A DNA stretch of 64,000 bases, taken from positions 992,001 to 1,056,000 of the forward strand of contig ML133432.1 in NCBI GenBank assembly GCA_003864495.1, in the 5' to 3' direction. The notes under the pieces are model-generated. The model did no database searches, was not told the DNA's origin, and was given only the letters and a program-made list of their open reading frames with translations. A program made the position numbers and the translations under genes. This document shows, piece by piece, positions 59,785 through 64,000 of this stretch. Source of the stretch: Nemopilema nomurai. Taxonomy: Eukaryota > Cnidaria > Scyphozoa > Rhizostomeae > Rhizostomatidae. Position 1 is the first letter of the stretch; every line of letters begins with the position of its first letter.

Positions 59785-62700
59785 ATGGCGTCTACCACCA
59801 TTGAAGATTTGTTTGACCAAAGCAGGTTTGTTTGTTGGCATTTTTTAGGGTTTGGTTGATGAAATTACCATATTCAATTGAAGCTTCAAATTAATTTATG
59901 CTGTTGCGCAAAAAATTGCTGTACGTTTCCACCGACTCTCTGAATCCGGAATTGTTTACAAACAATCTCGAACTCTAATCCCGACTCTTGAGAACTGATG
60001 GTGACAATTTAACAAATTTCAATCGTTTTAAAACCTAAGGTTTTCTCTTTTAGCACTATTTGCTCTTATCACAGTTATATCTATCTTTTAGCTGCTAGTC
60101 CAGATATGAGTAGCTAGATGTGTCCATGTTTTTTCTCATAAAATACTGTGCTTCAAACTTACTTGATATTAAGAGTATGATCTGAATATTTGTATACATT
60201 TACGCTTGTAACTTAGTTTTGGCCGCATGGTACGGAACATTTTATGACAGACATCAAAAAGCAGCCTTCATTGTAGTTATTCTACATACTGTGTCAACTT
60301 ATGAGGCTTCACGATTTCCTTCTAGAATTCCAAATGGGGCTCAATTCTTCCTGTTTTTGCTTTATTGCCCATTCGGTGTGTTGCTGTGTGCCCTCAGACT
60401 TCTACTTTGTGTACAGCTAGGGATCATTTTGATGATTTTGCCAAAGGCATCTGTTATCAGAAAGTAAGTATAAGTTCTAATTAATCAGAGAACCAAGGTC
60501 CTATACCTTTCACGTTATGTTCTTATCATATTGATGTAGGGTATCCTTGTAAAACATTACAAGGAAGAACAATATTTAACAGTAAGTGCAATAACAATGT
60601 ATGTGAATGAATGTTAAAATTGTTAATTGATTCCTTCTGAAACTTGAATTTCAAGTAAAATTGGCAATAAGGTTATAATATATAAAATTTGCAAGTTTTT
60701 TATTTTGAAGTGGTAGATAGTTGCTATTTTTATTGTTTAAATTTTGTTATTTGATACATTATTTTGTTAAGTTTCTGTCCTAGATTTCACCAGCATTAGG
60801 AAGATTGAAAAATTCCAATGAGATTGACATTCTCTAGCATAGTTTAACATTCTCTCCTATATATTAATTGTGATTTTGATTTGGATGCTAATTGTAATTT
60901 TGTTTTAGAGTTATCCTAAGAATCTTTGGTACAATTCTTGGAATTGTTTTATTTGTAAAAGACAAAGAGAAGTCAGATATTTTTAAGGTGATTTTCTATT
61001 TAGACAATCAATTGATATTGTAAATTCAATTTGTATGTATTTATAGAATCTTAATCATTAGAAACACTAGGCCTAACAAAGCTTATATTTCAGGCTGATC
61101 TTGTAATATATGTAATTTTCTAATTTAAGCTCCAAGATAGGATCAATTAAAATAAGTTAGAAATATCTAATACTTTTTAAGTTTTTGAGCAATTCTTGAT
61201 ATCTTGGTTGATATAATTTTTAATCCCCTTTGTTGATGAAGGCAACTCCACGATATCATTTTTCAATATTTTTCACTTGGTTATGTATTTCATGATTTTA
61301 TTGATTAAATATGAACCTGTAACTCATAAGTCTTCAAAGGCTCTGCCTCTGAAATCAAGATTATTGCCTCTTAAGAGTTGTTAATTAGGCATCTTTTTAC
61401 TGAATGCTGTTTGACAGCTGAATAGACCACATGAATATGAAGAAATGTCACATGAGTTTGGATGTTTGATTTATTTCAGATTTTGATCTGCAATAATATA
61501 TCAATGCTTGACAGTCTGATTATGGAATCAGTTGAAGCGCATGTTTTGGTATGATTTTTATTTGCACCTTGGCATGGTTTTTTCAATTCAAGTATCCATG
61601 ATCCTCAAGTCCTGTCGCGGATTTGAATTTTGACCTTTGGGTATCAGTTGATCAACAATTTTAGCTGCAATTTAACTCTGTTCTTTTTTGATAAACTGGA
61701 TATTGAACTTTGTTTTAGCCTCAAAACCATCTCAAATATTTAATACTACACATTCTCACTATTCAAGGTGTCAAGAAGTTTCCATTACCCAGAATTTATA
61801 CAGTGGATGATGGGGTATCAAAGCTTTGGTTCTTCAGCTTCTGAGATCCCTTCTAGACTGAAGGAATACTCTTCAAGGCCAGGTAATTTTTTATATGAAT
61901 TTTACCATGTATTCACTATGTGTATTTGCTGTAAGATACACATTGAATGTAAAACGAATCAGGGAATATTTTTATAAGTTTGAAATAGTGATTGAGAAGC
62001 AGTCCTAGCAGTGGAATACTAGCAACCATAGAGCAGCCCTAGCAGGTCTATTGTGTTTCTTGTACAGTTTTGAATTCCCTCAGACCTCATGGGGAGTAAT
62101 GCACTTAGCAATCCTTGTGCAAATAAGTCCTGACAACTAGACAAGGTGTTAACGTGTAATTCGGATACCTACAGCTGGCTATATGATGGCTATGAGAAAC
62201 TCTAACCTGATTGGCTAATATACCATATTCTGTCTATGAGGCTCTGTCTATGAAAAGAACAGACAGATTCTGTCTGTGTCCGAATTGCAAATAACAACTC
62301 TGCATTACAAATGCACCCTGTTGTCATTTTTTTGATAGAAGCAATAATAGTTTTCAATAGCTAGAAATAGCAGAACCAGCTTTTGCATACTGAAAGTACT
62401 TTTTCGTCTGACAAAGAAGTATGAAAATACTTGAATTATGCAAAAACTGGTTCTGCTATTTCTAGCTATTGTGAAGTTTTGTAGCACAAAGCACTTGTTC
62501 AAATACAAGTTTTCTTAAAAAAAACTACTTAACTTTTCTCCCTTAGCATATTATCTCTTACATATCCTCATTGGCAAACCTGCTCTTCCAGTTTGCTTCA
62601 TCTGGTGGAATTCTATTTTCTAGAGACCAAGTGTTCTGCCTTAGTTTTTCCTGAAGAATCTACAACAAATGGAAAAGTTTCGTTGCTGAAGTTTAGGTAA

Positions 62701-63846
62701 TTAAAAAAGTTTACATCTGATTTCATTATTACAAATTTTCTTCTTCTTATTATATTTCTACAAATGTATAAATTAGTAATTTTTTTATTAAACTTTTTAT
62801 GTTTACAGAACTGAGTCTTGTTCATCAATGAATAGCAAAGAATGCATTTAAAATCAATTTATTATTTACACTATCTTTATCAAGCTGTTTTAAATGGTAC
62901 ATCTGAAAGCATGGGTGTTGAATTTCTTGATAAAGTTCATCCCAACCCTCACCATATCAAGAAAACGCCATAATTATTGAAATGCCTTAGCTCTACCTGC
63001 ACTATAATTCTTCTTTTAATGTGTTTATGTATCTCTTTCTTTTATCTTTTTTGCAGTTCCTGGCCATTTCAGTGTGGTCATGTTTATCAGCCAGTGAGTA
63101 TTTTCATGGACTAAATTTTTAAAGAACATAATGCTTATCGCATAGTTATTTGCATTTTTAACTCAAAAGGTGTGTAAAAAATCAGTACTCTGGGAGGAAT
63201 TTGGGAGGAAATGATTGCTCAAGTTCTCATTGATTTTCTATTGTTTTAGCAAAAGAAACAGTGAATTTGAGACAGGCAGATCCTACATATCACATGTTTA
63301 CTATTACATGCCAATTTTTACTCTGTGTTCTTTTTCAGGTGCTGCTAACAGCTAGAAGACCATCTTTGTTACCAATAAAACTGGTAGGATTGTAGGATTA
63401 TTTCCAACAATTTTTGTATGTGTATTATATTTCTTGCCTCAGAGACCAGAATGATAATGGTTTGCAATCATGTCTATCTGTTTAATAGTGTCTATCTCCA
63501 ATGCCAATCAACATTAAACTGAACAGTACTATTTCACTTTTCTAAGCAACAAAGACAAAAAGGTTACATAAGTAGCAAAGTTTTACACTCCTCTTTTCTC
63601 TAGCAAACATTTCAAAAAGTAAGTTTCTTAAGCAGTAAAGCAACTTTGTTATTTATCCTATTATATTGTTTTTTACGGTATGCTTTAAATGGTTTTGTAC
63701 CTTTGATAATACATTAATGATAAAAACAAGCTGACGCATGTATATCAATTGCCTCTGTTTGTTTTCTTGTAGTCTGTTCTCAATGGAAGCTTCTGGGGTG
63801 ACTTTTTGTGGACATTATTTGTTCCCTATACAGTGTTCAATATCAG
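59785..63846 (+). CDS. AUP1: AUP1, ancient ubiquitous protein 1 (first nine exons; continues off the right edge)
   Basis: AUP1 is a monotopic ER and lipid-droplet protein that recruits the E2 enzyme UBE2G2 for ER-associated degradation. Exons are 59785-59825, 60326-60463, 60909-60987, 61480-61548, 61768-61882, 62624-62696, 63057-63093, 63339-63383 and 63773-63846. All have GT-AG borders and phases chain without conflict to 223 codons. Order: MASTTIEDLFDQSRIP, a hydrophobic hairpin at about 18-55, then the acyltransferase-like domain with ILICNNISMLDSL (residues 87-99), LVFPEESTTNGK (about 154-165, the family's FPEE-x-TNG block), SSWPFQ, and FLWTLFVPYTVFNI. These match vertebrate AUP1 in order and spacing. 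The HX4D histidine is Asn92 here. The CUE domain and the UBE2G2-binding region would lie beyond the window. Confidence 0.9.
62355..62471. repeat. Inverted repeat in AUP1 intron 5 (35-bp arms)
   Basis: The arms 62355-62389 and 62437-62471 are reverse complements with one mismatch (34 of 35), separated by 47 nt that contain a further weak pairing (AGTACTTT with AAAATACT). It is probably a small foldback element. Confidence 0.85.
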
Positions 63847-64000
63847 GTTTGCATTACTGATTATATCACTGTATACCAAGTTTATTCTTGAAGCATTAAC
63901 ACATTGTATTCTTTATTGGTCGTAAACAATGAATGAAGCACCTTTTATGTGTTTGTGTAGCACATTTTTTTTTTAATATTAACCAAGTTTATCAATTTTA

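Overview
The window is nuclear DNA of an animal. It is AT-rich with long non-coding stretches, and its protein-coding genes are broken into short exons with GT-AG introns of about 100 bp to over 6 kb. The gene set is metazoan: sideroflexin, ADP-ribosylserine hydrolase (ARH3/ADPRS), a kinase-less FGF-receptor-like Ig protein (FGFRL1-type), a microsomal-type P450 and AUP1. This mix, together with abundant small foldback elements and a tRNA-derived SINE, would fit an early-branching animal such as an anthozoan cnidarian. The species assignment is an inference and cannot be proved from the window.

Layout. (1) 1-6300: a head-to-head pair. Sideroflexin (minus strand; four exons in window, 3' part off the left edge) and ADPRS (plus strand; five exons, complete, 354 aa) share one short divergent promoter region, and their 5' ends appear to overlap. 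Both introns and flanks carry mobile-element debris, including a 344-bp near-perfect palindrome at 32-375. (2) 6301-20795: mostly non-coding, with repeats, an AT-rich block near 12.4 kb and one orphan coding-looking exon on the minus strand at 15.6-15.9 kb. (3) 20875-31402: an FGFRL1-like gene built from a signal-peptide exon, three Ig domains, a 42-nt linker microexon, a transmembrane exon and a tail exon containing 13 tandem hexapeptides of the N-G-T type; a poly(A) signal lies at 32.1 kb. (4) 31.4-42.3 kb: non-coding, with a small intronless ORF that looks like a CARD-type death fold (34206-34565), a 20-bp minisatellite, two MITE-like elements and an unassigned minus-strand ORF. (5) 42347-45670: an intronless gene for an unrecognised 1107-aa, charged, Ser-rich, coiled-coil protein dense in R-R-x-S sites, with X-box-like RFX motifs before and after it. 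(6) 50547-57856: a P450 with at least eleven exons, two of them very short, no membrane anchor and no oxygen-activation motif in helix I. (7) 59785 to the right edge: the 5' nine exons of AUP1, whose acyltransferase histidine is replaced.

The genes do not form one pathway. ADPRS and sideroflexin are both linked to mitochondria, which makes their shared promoter plausible as co-regulation. The others are independent single-gene loci. The most unusual items are the sequon-like tandem tail of the FGFRL1-like receptor, the P450 with atypical catalytic residues, the AUP1 active-site change and the unknown 1107-aa protein. I found no operon, CRISPR or bacterial insertion. Exon limits below were worked out by hand from splice consensus, reading-frame phase and remembered family sequences, not from transcripts or searches.
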